This document shows positions 8,226 through 16,395 of a DNA stretch of 55,182 nt, one piece after another (within the stretch, counting starts at the first letter, position 1; each line of letters opens with the position of its first letter). The translations under genes were made by a program, and so were the position numbers. The notes under the pieces were generated by a model. The model made no database searches, was not told where the DNA came from, and was given only the letters and a program-made list of their open reading frames with translations. The stretch covers positions 1 to 55,182 of the forward strand of contig JABLXV010000014.1 in NCBI GenBank assembly GCA_013177895.1. The letters are read 5' to 3'. The DNA comes from Brevinematales bacterium (GTDB taxonomy: Bacteria > Spirochaetota > Brevinematia > Brevinematales > GWF1-51-8).

Positions 8226-9821
8226 TTATGTTCCTGTTTTTATTAGTTCGGCTAATTTCCGCATTTTCGGCTCTGAGATGATACATATCTCGTCCGCGAT
8301 AATCACCGACGGTTCGTCCGCCGCGAGTTCTTCCAGTACGGCGGCCTTGAATTCCCCGACCGTCCGCGGGCTGATCTTGATCTTCCGTACCCTGCGTACA
8401 CCGAGACCCTTGATCACCTGTTCCATATCCGCCCGTTCGTTCGGCTGGAACGCATTATCGAAGCCTGTATTCGGGCTGGGCTGATGCCCCGTCATAGCGG
8501 TGATCCGGTTATCCAGTATAATCAGCGTGATCGGCGTACGGTTGTAGACCGCGTTGAGGAGGCCTGTCATCCCGGAGTGGAAGAAGGTCGAATCCCCGAT
8601 GACAGCCACCGAGTTCGCGAGGGTCCGGTGGAGCCGAGACGCCTTCTTGAACCCGATCTCGTTGCCGACGCTTGCGCCCATACAGATCGTCGTATGCATC
8701 GCGTTATACGGCGCGAGCGCCCCTAAAGTATAACACCCGATATCGCCGAGCACCGTACATTTCAGGTCGCGCAGAGCCTCGAACACCTGAATATGCCCGC
8801 ACCCCTTGCATAACTGCGGGGGACGCGCGGGTAATCCGGTCTGTGGGGAAATTTCCCCGTCGGTAATCCCGAACGCCTTGCGGATGATGTCGATCGAAAG
8901 CTCGCCCTCGGAGGGGATAATCTCCTTCCCGGTCAGCTCGATTCCCCCGGCGCGGAGCTCTTCCTCGATCAGCGGATCGAGTTCCTCTATAACGTAAAGC
9001 TTTTTTACTTTTTTAGCAAATTCTTTGATCCTTTTAACGGGAATGGGGTACATCGCGACCTTGAATACGCTCGCGTCGGGTAACGCCTCCCGGACATAGT
9101 TGTACACGAACCCGTGGGTGACAATCCCGATATCGGCGCCGCGGATCTCTTCCTGATGATGCGCGAAGCTCTCGGAGTATTCCCGCAGCATCTTGTAACG
9201 TTCGAGCACCTTCGTATGCTGGGGGCGCGCGTTCGCGGGAATCATGACATATTTCTTCGCGTTCTTACCCTCGTCCAACGGGGGAAGTTTGCGGGTTTCT
9301 TTTTTGATCTCCACAGGGGTTTTCGTATGGGCGACACGGGTCAGGGTGCGGAGGAGCACGGGGGTGTCGAATTTCTCGGAGATATCGAACGCGAGCGCGG
9401 TGAACTCCTTAGCCTCGTTACTGTCCCCCGGTTCGAGGGCGGCGATCCGCGCGAACTTCGCGTAGTTCCGGGAATCCTGCTCGTTCTGCGACGAGTGCAT
9501 CCCCGGATCGTCGGCGACTACGATAACCAGCCCGCCGGTTACACCGGTGTAGGACACGGTCATCAGCGGGTCGGCGGCGACATTCAGGCCGACATGCTTC
9601 ATCGTGCAGATGGAACGCACCCCGGCGATGGAGGAACCGATCGCGATTTCCAGCGCGACCTTCTCGTTGACGCTCCATTCGGAACTGATATCGGGATATT
9701 TCTCTCCGATGGTTTCGATAATTTCGGAACTCGGAGTACCCGGATACCCGGTCGCGACCCAGACGTTTGCCTCATACGCGCCCCGGGCGATAGCCTCATT
9801 TCCCAACATCAATTCTTTCAT
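8226..9821 (-). CDS. iorA: Indolepyruvate:ferredoxin oxidoreductase, alpha subunit lacking the ferredoxin tail
   Basis: A 531-residue thiamine-diphosphate enzyme subunit. The N-terminal pyrimidine-binding half opens with NEAIARGA and GYPGTPSSEI. The C-terminal half has CKGCGH (Cys338, Cys341), GDIGCYTLG and the ThDP motif GDSTFFHSG...NRTP. Usual IorA proteins are ~600 residues and end in an eight-Cys 2[4Fe-4S] ferredoxin domain; here the chain stops at SEPKMRKLAELIKTGT just where that domain should begin, and no Cys cluster is present. Start ATG 9821 has GGAGG ten bases upstream. First gene of the operon; its promoter overlaps one for the divergent lipoprotein gene. Confidence 0.92.
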   Translation of the reverse strand: MKELMLGNEAIARGAYEANVWVATGYPGTPSSEIIETIGEKYPDISSEWSVNEKVALEIAIGSSIAGVRSICTMKHVGLNVAADPLMTVSYTGVTGGLVIVVADDPGMHSSQNEQDSRNYAKFARIAALEPGDSNEAKEFTALAFDISEKFDTPVLLRTLTRVAHTKTPVEIKKETRKLPPLDEGKNAKKYVMIPANARPQHTKVLERYKMLREYSESFAHHQEEIRGADIGIVTHGFVYNYVREALPDASVFKVAMYPIPVKRIKEFAKKVKKLYVIEELDPLIEEELRAGGIELTGKEIIPSEGELSIDIIRKAFGITDGEISPQTGLPARPPQLCKGCGHIQVFEALRDLKCTVLGDIGCYTLGALAPYNAMHTTICMGASVGNEIGFKKASRLHRTLANSVAVIGDSTFFHSGMTGLLNAVYNRTPITLIILDNRITAMTGHQPSPNTGFDNAFQPNERADMEQVIKGLGVRRVRKIKISPRTVGEFKAAVLEELAADEPSVIIADEICIISEPKMRKLAELIKTGT

Positions 9822-9868
9822 TAGGGTGCATCCTCCGAATGCTTTTTTGAGTTAATCTTATAGAATAC

Positions 9869-9896
9869 TTGACTTTCTCCCATATGGAGATATATT
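9869..9896 (+). promoter_or_regulatory. Promoter for the PQQ-propeller lipoprotein gene
   Basis: TTGACT at 9869-9874 and TATATT at 9891-9896, 16 bp apart, upstream of the ATG at 9951. The -10 overlaps the -10 of the opposing iorA promoter. Confidence 0.6.
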
Positions 9897-9922
9897 ATAA
9901 AGTAGATTGGGTTTTCTGCCAA
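9894..9922 (-). promoter_or_regulatory. Promoter for the iorA-phosphatase-iorB operon
   Basis: On the minus strand TTGGCA (9922-9917) and TATAAT (9899-9894) are 17 bp apart, upstream of iorA. It shares bases with the divergent plus-strand promoter. Confidence 0.6.
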
Positions 9923-9950
9923 TAATAAAGTGATTAATTGAGGAGAAAAA

Positions 9951-11105
9951 ATGAGAAATAAATTGATTTTCGCCGCGCTTATTCTAGTGGGCTTTTCCGC
10001 ATGCAGTCTGAGCCCCCAGACCGAAGAGGGGATAGTCTGGCAATACAACCTGGATTACGATATTGTCGCCGGGGTGGCGCAGGTGGGGAATTCCATATTT
10101 TTCGCCGACGAGGCGGGAAATATCTATAACGTGTGGATGGATACCGGTAATCTCAGATGGTACCGCACGCTGAGTAACCAGAATATCGTTCTTCTCTATG
10201 CGGCGGAAATTTCCTTTAACGACTACTTATTCGTGATCTCCACTAATTCCGGGTCGCCGGAATCGGTATTACGTAAATATGACGCGATAGACGGCGGACT
10301 GATCAGCCAGACCAATCTCCCGATACTGCCGTCCGCGAACTATATTTCCTATACGAACGGGTCGCTTCAGACAATACTGCTTCTCCATAGCAAAACCGAT
10401 GCCGTGAAGGTGGTGATGGACGGTATCTCATTTACAATCACGCCTTATTATAATGTCTATAGCTCCTCTTCCGATATACGGACGATAATTTACGGCGACG
10501 GGAATTTTTACCTCTTCGATTATGACGGGACGATTACTAAAACCGATCTGGAATTCAACAGTCCGTCCACCGAATACTTACCAATGAATATCTACGGCTC
10601 GGCAGCCTACTTTAGCTTCAATCAGAAATTGTATATCGGGACCAGTACCGGGCTGGTGGTATATAACGCTGTAACGATGGCGCATCTGACGGAAGAAGAT
10701 GTCACGAGTATGGAAGTAAAGTACAGCCCTATTTACATTAACCCGATCTATAAAAAGATGTATATAGGGTATTCTAAGTTCAATAATCCCGGGATAGGGA
10801 AATACGATATTACCGGCGCTGTTTCTCAGGATTGGTTCTACCGCTCATTCGACCCTATTACCTATTCGCCGGTTTATTACTCCGAGATGCTCGATGTGAT
10901 TGCCAGTATTGATGATTACGGTTCGATCAATATTGTAAACGCCCAGACCGGCGCGTTGTTGTTTAACAAGTACCTCGGGGTTATTACCCGTCCGTACCTC
11001 AAATGGGCGAAGGACTACTATGGTAAGACGGTATATATTCCGGTGAACAATCCCTCGCGTGTATTCTGCTACAGCCTGGATTATGCCCTATCCCAGCAGA
11101 ACTAG
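9951..11105 (+). CDS. Lipoprotein with PQQ-like beta-propeller
   Basis: A 384-residue lipoprotein. The signal peptide ends in the lipobox GFSAC, giving Cys20 as the probable lipidated residue. The mature chain is made of ~40-residue beta-rich repeats (GNIYNVWMDTGNLRWYRT, GLVVYNAVT, GSINIVNAQTGALLFNKY) of the PQQ-like propeller type, similar in layout to BamB-like scaffolds but without a clear assignment. GAGGAG precedes the ATG. It is monocistronic: a gene-free stretch of over 500 bp follows. Function unknown; envelope location is inferred from the lipobox. Confidence 0.8.
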   Translation: MRNKLIFAALILVGFSACSLSPQTEEGIVWQYNLDYDIVAGVAQVGNSIFFADEAGNIYNVWMDTGNLRWYRTLSNQNIVLLYAAEISFNDYLFVISTNSGSPESVLRKYDAIDGGLISQTNLPILPSANYISYTNGSLQTILLLHSKTDAVKVVMDGISFTITPYYNVYSSSSDIRTIIYGDGNFYLFDYDGTITKTDLEFNSPSTEYLPMNIYGSAAYFSFNQKLYIGTSTGLVVYNAVTMAHLTEEDVTSMEVKYSPIYINPIYKKMYIGYSKFNNPGIGKYDITGAVSQDWFYRSFDPITYSPVYYSEMLDVIASIDDYGSINIVNAQTGALLFNKYLGVITRPYLKWAKDYYGKTVYIPVNNPSRVFCYSLDYALSQQN

Positions 11106-11117
11106 CCCGCTGATAGA

Positions 11118-11212
11118 GCATTTCCCCTCATACCGGGCATTTCCCCTCATACCGGGCATTTCCCCTTATTCCGGGCATATCCCGTCATACCGAGCTTGTC
11201 CCGTCATACCGA
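11118..11212. repeat. Five-copy 19-bp tandem array
   Basis: Five head-to-tail 19-bp units at 11118, 11137, 11156, 11175 and 11194. The first two are identical (GCATTTCCCCTCATACCGG); later units change gradually to GCTTGTCCCGTCATACCGA, and a sixth partial copy (GCTTGTCGAGGTATG) closes a small CATACC/GGTATG palindrome. It lies just after the propeller lipoprotein stop, in the gene-free stretch 11106-11669. Confidence 0.9.
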
Positions 11213-11363
11213 GCTTGTCGAGGTATGCATGTTTCAGGAATTGCATTGTTTTTCGTCATTATCCCTCGACATGCTCGGGATGACTCTTCCGTTTCGCGGA
11301 AGCGTCTACTGTCATCACGAGCGACCGAAGGGAGTGCCTCAAAGGGGTACAAGCCGAACCATG

Positions 11364-11432
11364 TCATCACGAGGTCGTAGGCCGAAGTGATCTATAGAGT
11401 TACCGACTGCTTCGACTGCGTCTCGCAGTGGC
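11364..11432. repeat. Dispersed two-part palindromic intergenic element, copy 1
   Basis: First part TCATCACGAGG...GGCCGAAGTGATCTAT, second part GACTGCTTCGACTGCG/TCTCGCAGTGGC. The same two-part plan recurs near 24.4 kb and 28.9 kb, with a half-copy at 34.4 kb. A further partial copy (TCATCACGAGCGACCGAAGG) lies just upstream at 11312-11331. Confidence 0.75.
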
Positions 11433-11510
11433 ATACTTCTTTTACTGCTTGTAACTTTCCACTTTTAACTTCTCACTTAACTCTTCATTCTCCGCGCGAT
11501 TATTACGATA

Positions 11511-11575
11511 GGTCACTTCTAATAATCCTCTTTTCACCATTAGGGTACTAAGGAAAAGAGGATAAGGAAGTGACC
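11511..11575. repeat. Large imperfect inverted repeat upstream of the SUMF1-like gene
   Basis: GGTCACTTC (11511-11519) and CCTCTTTT (11527-11534) pair with AAAAGAGG (11554-11561) and GAAGTGACC (11567-11575), with a small internal mismatch and a ~19-nt loop. It could be an RNA hairpin or the remnant of a small mobile element. No T-run follows, so it is not an evident terminator. Confidence 0.6.
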
Positions 11576-11669
11576 ATTGGGCGTGAAATAAAGAATTATG
11601 AATACAATAATTATAAATGTAAATAGTTTTTGGAACCGCCCGATAATTATAGGTAGGCGAGGAGAATGT

Positions 11670-12593
11670 ATGAATATTCCCGGCATCAATATATTTATCA
11701 AATCGTTGACGATATGGCTCCAGACTATGTTCGGCGTGCCCCCTGTGGAGGCGCCGGTCGAGTATGTCGAGACCAATATTATCGTGCTGCTCGAATATGT
11801 CCCGAACCCGATGGTGTATATCGCGGGCGGGATATTCGAGATGGGCGATACGTGGAATATGGGGGAGGACGACGAGAAGCCGGCGCATTATGTGCTGGTG
11901 GACTCGTTCTACCTTTCGCGCTTCGAGGTGACGTTCCATGAATACGACCGTTACTGCTTCGAGACCGGGAAGGCTCTCCCGCCCGACGACGGGCTAGGGA
12001 GGGGCGCGCGGCCAGTGGTCAATATCGACTGGTACGACGCAATCGAATACTGTAACTGGAAAAGCCTCAAGGAAGGGCTATTGCCCTGCTATATTATCGA
12101 TAAGAACCGGAAAGACCCGAATAACCTCGGGGGGTACGATTCCAAAAAGTGGATTGTGACCTGCGATTTCACGGTCGACGGGTACCGTTTACCGACCGAG
12201 GCGGAATGGGAATACGCCGCGCGCGGGGGAAATTTCCCGATGCCGTATGTTTACAGCGGGAGCGACAATCCCGCGATGGTGGGATGGTACGATTTTTCGG
12301 AGTCTATCGACCCGCCGTTCCCGGCAGGCCTGAAACACCCCAACTCGCTGGGGCTCTACGACATGAGCGGCAACGTCTGGGAATGGTGCTGGGACTGGTA
12401 CGGCCCGTACGCCTCGTACACGAATGAAAATCCCGCCGGGCCATTGCAGGGGTATTCGCATGTGATCCGCGGGGGGAGCGTCAATTCCCTTCCCGGGCAC
12501 CTTCGTATCGCGAACCGGAATTATCCCTTCCCGTATATGAGCTCCTACTATATCGGCTTCCGTCTGGCGATGACCTATATCAAACAGGAATAA
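11670..12593 (+). CDS. SUMF1/FGE-fold protein without the catalytic cysteines
   Basis: A 307-residue protein with the formylglycine-generating-enzyme (SUMF1) fold: MVYIAGGIFEMGD, RPVVNIDWYDAIEYCNW, YRLPTEAEWEYAARGG, SGNVWEWCWDW, RGGSVNS...GFRLAM. In true FGE the segment after RGGS carries the active-site cysteines; here it reads RGGSVNSLPGHLRIANRN with none, so sulfatase activation is unlikely. No sulfatase gene is in the window. The N-terminus has a hydrophobic stretch but no clear cleavage site. ATG 11670 is chosen for the GGCGAGGAG six bases upstream. Such domains also occur in adhesion, signalling and iron-oxidase-like proteins; role unknown. Confidence 0.82.
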   Translation: MNIPGINIFIKSLTIWLQTMFGVPPVEAPVEYVETNIIVLLEYVPNPMVYIAGGIFEMGDTWNMGEDDEKPAHYVLVDSFYLSRFEVTFHEYDRYCFETGKALPPDDGLGRGARPVVNIDWYDAIEYCNWKSLKEGLLPCYIIDKNRKDPNNLGGYDSKKWIVTCDFTVDGYRLPTEAEWEYAARGGNFPMPYVYSGSDNPAMVGWYDFSESIDPPFPAGLKHPNSLGLYDMSGNVWEWCWDWYGPYASYTNENPAGPLQGYSHVIRGGSVNSLPGHLRIANRNYPFPYMSSYYIGFRLAMTYIKQE

Positions 12594-12649
12594 TCGCCGT
12601 TATCAGGAAAATGCCAACGTAACAAACATATGCTAACAAAATCCTTTCC

Positions 12650-12677
12650 TTGACATTTAGGGAATTATCGCTATAAT
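12650..12677 (+). promoter_or_regulatory. Strong promoter for ppx-ppk1
   Basis: Consensus TTGACA (12650-12655) and TATAAT (12672-12677) are spaced by 16 bp. With initiation near 12684, the leader before ATG 12698 or 12704 would be very short (about 14-20 nt). Confidence 0.8.
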
Positions 12678-12697
12678 ATAGAAACTTTAACTTCGGG

Positions 12698-14260
12698 ATG
12701 AAAATGAAAAAACGCAAGCAGGGATTATACGCGGTCATCGATATAGGGTCGCATTCTATCAGGATGACTATCGGGGAAATAATACGCAAGGGCTGTTTTA
12801 AGACGATCGAGCATCTGTGGGTGCCCGTCCTGATCGGTAAGGACACGTTCAGTAAAGGGGTGGTTTCCAGCCAGACGGTACGCGACCTGATCAATGTGAT
12901 CAAACAGTACCTCGAGGTGATGAAATCGTACCAGATCGAGGACTACAAGGCGATCGCGACCAGCAGTCTCCGCGGGGCGTCCAACGCCGACGCGGTGATG
13001 GAACGGGTTTTCAACGCCACCGGGATACGTATCGAAATTATCGAACCCCTTCAGGAAATGCAGTATTTCTACCATTCCGCGCGTAAGCTCCTCAAGGAGA
13101 GATACGGTTTCCTGCAGGGCAACAGCCTCATTCTATCCATCGGAGGCGGGTCTACCCAGATCATGCTGCTCGTCAAAGGACAGATCGCGTTCACCCAGTC
13201 CTATAATCAGGGCACGCTTCGCCTTTTGAGGTCGTATGATCTGCCGGAGCGTTTTTTCGAATACGCGCTCAGCCCTATCACCATCAATTTTATCAACAAT
13301 ATGAAAAACTATCCTGAGATACAGGGCATCGACTGTTTCGTCGCGCTGAACGACGACCTGATTCGACTGTTCGGGTCGATCGGCGAGGATAAGGAAGTCG
13401 AGGATGTATACCGGATTAACGCCCTCCGCTTCAAATCGCTCTGCAAGGAGATCGAGAATCTGACGGTCGAGGAGATCAATAAGAAGTATTCGCTGAACGA
13501 GAATGTCGCGGGAACGACGCTGATGGCGCTCCTGATGACCTCGAAATTTTTCGCGCTAACGGAAGCGAAGGATATCCTGTTCCCGAATATTTCAATGTCG
13601 GGGGCGATCCTGGAATACCTGACCTGCCATGACGACGGGGAATTGGAACATACGAACGAGGAACTGAGCGGTCATATTCTTTCTTCGGCGGTCTATCTCG
13701 GAAGAAAATACCATTTCGCCGAAGAGCACTCCATGCATGTCAAGAAGCTCGCGCTTTCGCTGTTCGACCAGATTAAGGAAACCTTCGGGCTTCCCGATTC
13801 GGAACGGATTTACCTTGAGGTATCAGCGATCCTGCATGACATAGGCGCGTTCGTCAATCCGAGCAGTCATCATAAACACTCGCAGGTACTGATAATCTCC
13901 AGCGAGATATTCGGGCTGAGTAAGAGCGAAATGAATCTGATCTCGCTGATCTCGCGTTACCACCGTAAGTCGACCCCGAAACCGTCGCACATCGAGTATA
14001 TGGCGCTCCCGATGAATGAGCGGGTTATTGTCAGCCGTCTCGCGGCGATCCTGCGTGTAGCCGATGCGTTGGATAATATTCATAACCAGGTGGCAGAGGA
14101 TATTACCGTGAACATGCTGGATAACAAGTGCGAGATACAGGTGAAGATGAAAATCGGCGAGATTGAGTATTTCGATATTGTAAAATCTGCGGTAAAATCG
14201 AAAGGAGACCTATTCGAGCTCTTTTTCGGCGTACCGATCAGTTTGGAGATAAAAGTATGA
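12698..14260 (+). CDS. ppx: Exopolyphosphatase / pppGpp phosphohydrolase with HD domain
   Basis: A 520-residue Ppx/GppA protein: actin-like ATPase fold with phosphate-binding DIGSHSIRM near the N-terminus and IGGGSTQIML (~150), then a C-terminal HD domain (LHDIGAF, HHKHSQ, about 350-470). It removes terminal phosphates from polyphosphate or from pppGpp; which substrate dominates cannot be told from sequence. The stop overlaps the ppk1 start by four bases. ATG 12704 is an alternative start; neither has a convincing ribosome site, consistent with a very short leader. Confidence 0.9.
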   Translation: MKMKKRKQGLYAVIDIGSHSIRMTIGEIIRKGCFKTIEHLWVPVLIGKDTFSKGVVSSQTVRDLINVIKQYLEVMKSYQIEDYKAIATSSLRGASNADAVMERVFNATGIRIEIIEPLQEMQYFYHSARKLLKERYGFLQGNSLILSIGGGSTQIMLLVKGQIAFTQSYNQGTLRLLRSYDLPERFFEYALSPITINFINNMKNYPEIQGIDCFVALNDDLIRLFGSIGEDKEVEDVYRINALRFKSLCKEIENLTVEEINKKYSLNENVAGTTLMALLMTSKFFALTEAKDILFPNISMSGAILEYLTCHDDGELEHTNEELSGHILSSAVYLGRKYHFAEEHSMHVKKLALSLFDQIKETFGLPDSERIYLEVSAILHDIGAFVNPSSHHKHSQVLIISSEIFGLSKSEMNLISLISRYHRKSTPKPSHIEYMALPMNERVIVSRLAAILRVADALDNIHNQVAEDITVNMLDNKCEIQVKMKIGEIEYFDIVKSAVKSKGDLFELFFGVPISLEIKV

Positions 14261-16380
14261 TCGATTTGAATAGTCCCCAATATTTCCTGAACCGGGAATG
14301 GAGCTGGCTGGAATTCAATAACCGGGTATTGCACGAGGCGTGCGAGGAAGACCGGCCTGTAATGGAGCGCTTAAAATTCCTGTCGATCGTCACCCGAAAC
14401 CTCGAGGAATTCTTCATGGTGCGGGTGGCCGCGATCAATAAACAGAACGATCTGGAATCCGATGGGAGTTCCGCCGACGGCCTCACACCCGCCGAACAGC
14501 TCAAGGGTATAATAAAACGAACCCGGGAGTTCTATAAACGGCTCTATGGGGAATTCGACGAGAAAATTCTGCCGGAACTCCATCAGGCTGGGGTAAAGAT
14601 TGTCACCGAACCCGCCGGTCTCAAGAAGTATCAGGATTATCTGAAACATGTTTTCCAGACGAAAATTCAGAAGGTGCTGACGCCGCTCTCCGTAGGCCCG
14701 ACACACCCGTTCCCGCGACTCAACTCCGGCCGGCTGTATATTGCGGCAGGTCTGAAACGCGGCGCGGAGATTCCCGATTCAATAGAAGTCACCGATCTTT
14801 CTTTTGTCGAGGTTCCCGCAAGCGCGCTCGGCCGGTATATAAAAATCGAGGACGAGGAAACCTATTTTCCTCTCGAAAGCGTTATCAAGATGTTTATCGG
14901 CGATTTATATCACGGATACTCGGTTGAGTGGACTTGTATTATCAGGCTTTCCCGCGATACCGATTTTAATGTCGAAACCGACGCGGCCTCCGATCTCCTG
15001 ATGCGTATCGAAGAGAAGATTAAAACGATGCATCTGCGGGATGTGGTGAAATTCGAGTACGAGAAGGGGCTTCCCGAAACACGCCTCAAGGAACTGGTGG
15101 AACGTTTCGACGTAGTCGGAGATGCGGTCTTCGAGATCGACAGTTTGTTCGATCTTGGGTCTCTCATGGAAATTTACATGAATTCATCGCGGAACGATTT
15201 AAAAGAACCCCAGATCAAACCGCTTTACCCGATGGAATTCCAATCCAAGGACTTATTTGAGGTAATCGGCGAGAAGGATGTGCTGTTGTTTCATCCGTAT
15301 CAGTCATACGATCCGGTAGTCGAGCTGATTGAAAAAGCCGCCGAGGATCCCGAAGTACTTGCGATCAAACTCACACTGTACCGCACCAGTTCTAAATCGG
15401 CGATCCTGAAGGGGCTGATAAAGGCCGCCATTAACGGGAAATACGTCACCATTCTGGAAGAACTGAAAGCGCGGGGAGACGAGGAACGGAATATCAGCGC
15501 GGCCCGGGCGCTCGAGGACGCGGGCGCTCATGTGATCTACGGGATAGCGAACCTGAAGACTCACACCAAGGCTCTGATGATTGTCCGTAAGGAGCGCAAC
15601 GGCATCCGCCGTTACTGCCATCTTGCCACAGGGAATTACAACGAGACTACCGCGAAGCTCTATTCCGATTTCAGCCTTTTTACCAGCGATGAACTGATCG
15701 GCGAGGATATCTCACAACTATTCAATCTCCTGACCGGGTTTTCGCTTCCGAATAAATGGAACCATGTCGCGGTTGCGCCTATCGACCTGCGGGAGAAGTT
15801 TCTTTCGCTGATCCGTCGGGAGACCGAGAACGCGAAGAACCGGATGAACGCGAGGATTATCGCGAAATTGAACACCCTGCTGGATAAGGAAATTGTGCAG
15901 GCGCTTTATGAGGCATCGATGGCCGGAGTGAAGATCAGCCTGATTGTACGCGGCGCGTGCGCGCTCAAGCCGGGACTGAAGGGTATTAGCGAAAATATCA
16001 CGATACACAGTATTATCGGGCGGTTTCTCGAACATGCGAGAATCTACTACTTTTATAACGGCGGCGATGAGGAATACTTTCTTTCCAGCGCGGACTGGAT
16101 GATGCGTAATCTTAACCGTCGCGTAGAGCTTCTGTTTCCCATCAAAGCGAAGGACGGCCGGGCGATATTGAGCAAAGTGCTGGATATCCAGTTCAGCGAT
16201 ACGGCGAACACATGGATACTCAATTCCGACGGGAACTACGTCCTTCGTATGGATAAAAAACCGCGCGACAGCTTCAAGGAGATAGAGGAATATATCGTTA
16301 AGAAGGAAGAGAAAGCGCGGCGGGATATGGAAAAAAAGCTGGAGTTCAAGCCTATCCGTAATCCTGAAAAGGGGCTTTAG
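14257..16380 (+). CDS. ppk1: Polyphosphate kinase 1
   Basis: Full-length 707-residue PPK1, which reversibly builds polyphosphate from ATP. The N-terminal helical region begins YFLNREWSWLEFNNRVL; the kinase core shows LFHPYQSYDPV and ELKARGDEERNI. The phosphohistidine His436 is in LKTHTKALM (equivalent to E. coli His435) and a second His593 is in FLEHARIYYF (equivalent to His592). The ATGA overlap with ppx means translational coupling of the synthesising and degrading enzymes. A 15-bp gap separates it from the following acyltransferase gene. Confidence 0.96.
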   Translation: MIDLNSPQYFLNREWSWLEFNNRVLHEACEEDRPVMERLKFLSIVTRNLEEFFMVRVAAINKQNDLESDGSSADGLTPAEQLKGIIKRTREFYKRLYGEFDEKILPELHQAGVKIVTEPAGLKKYQDYLKHVFQTKIQKVLTPLSVGPTHPFPRLNSGRLYIAAGLKRGAEIPDSIEVTDLSFVEVPASALGRYIKIEDEETYFPLESVIKMFIGDLYHGYSVEWTCIIRLSRDTDFNVETDAASDLLMRIEEKIKTMHLRDVVKFEYEKGLPETRLKELVERFDVVGDAVFEIDSLFDLGSLMEIYMNSSRNDLKEPQIKPLYPMEFQSKDLFEVIGEKDVLLFHPYQSYDPVVELIEKAAEDPEVLAIKLTLYRTSSKSAILKGLIKAAINGKYVTILEELKARGDEERNISAARALEDAGAHVIYGIANLKTHTKALMIVRKERNGIRRYCHLATGNYNETTAKLYSDFSLFTSDELIGEDISQLFNLLTGFSLPNKWNHVAVAPIDLREKFLSLIRRETENAKNRMNARIIAKLNTLLDKEIVQALYEASMAGVKISLIVRGACALKPGLKGISENITIHSIIGRFLEHARIYYFYNGGDEEYFLSSADWMMRNLNRRVELLFPIKAKDGRAILSKVLDIQFSDTANTWILNSDGNYVLRMDKKPRDSFKEIEEYIVKKEEKARRDMEKKLEFKPIRNPEKGL

Positions 16381-16395
16381 TCCCGGGGGGTATCG

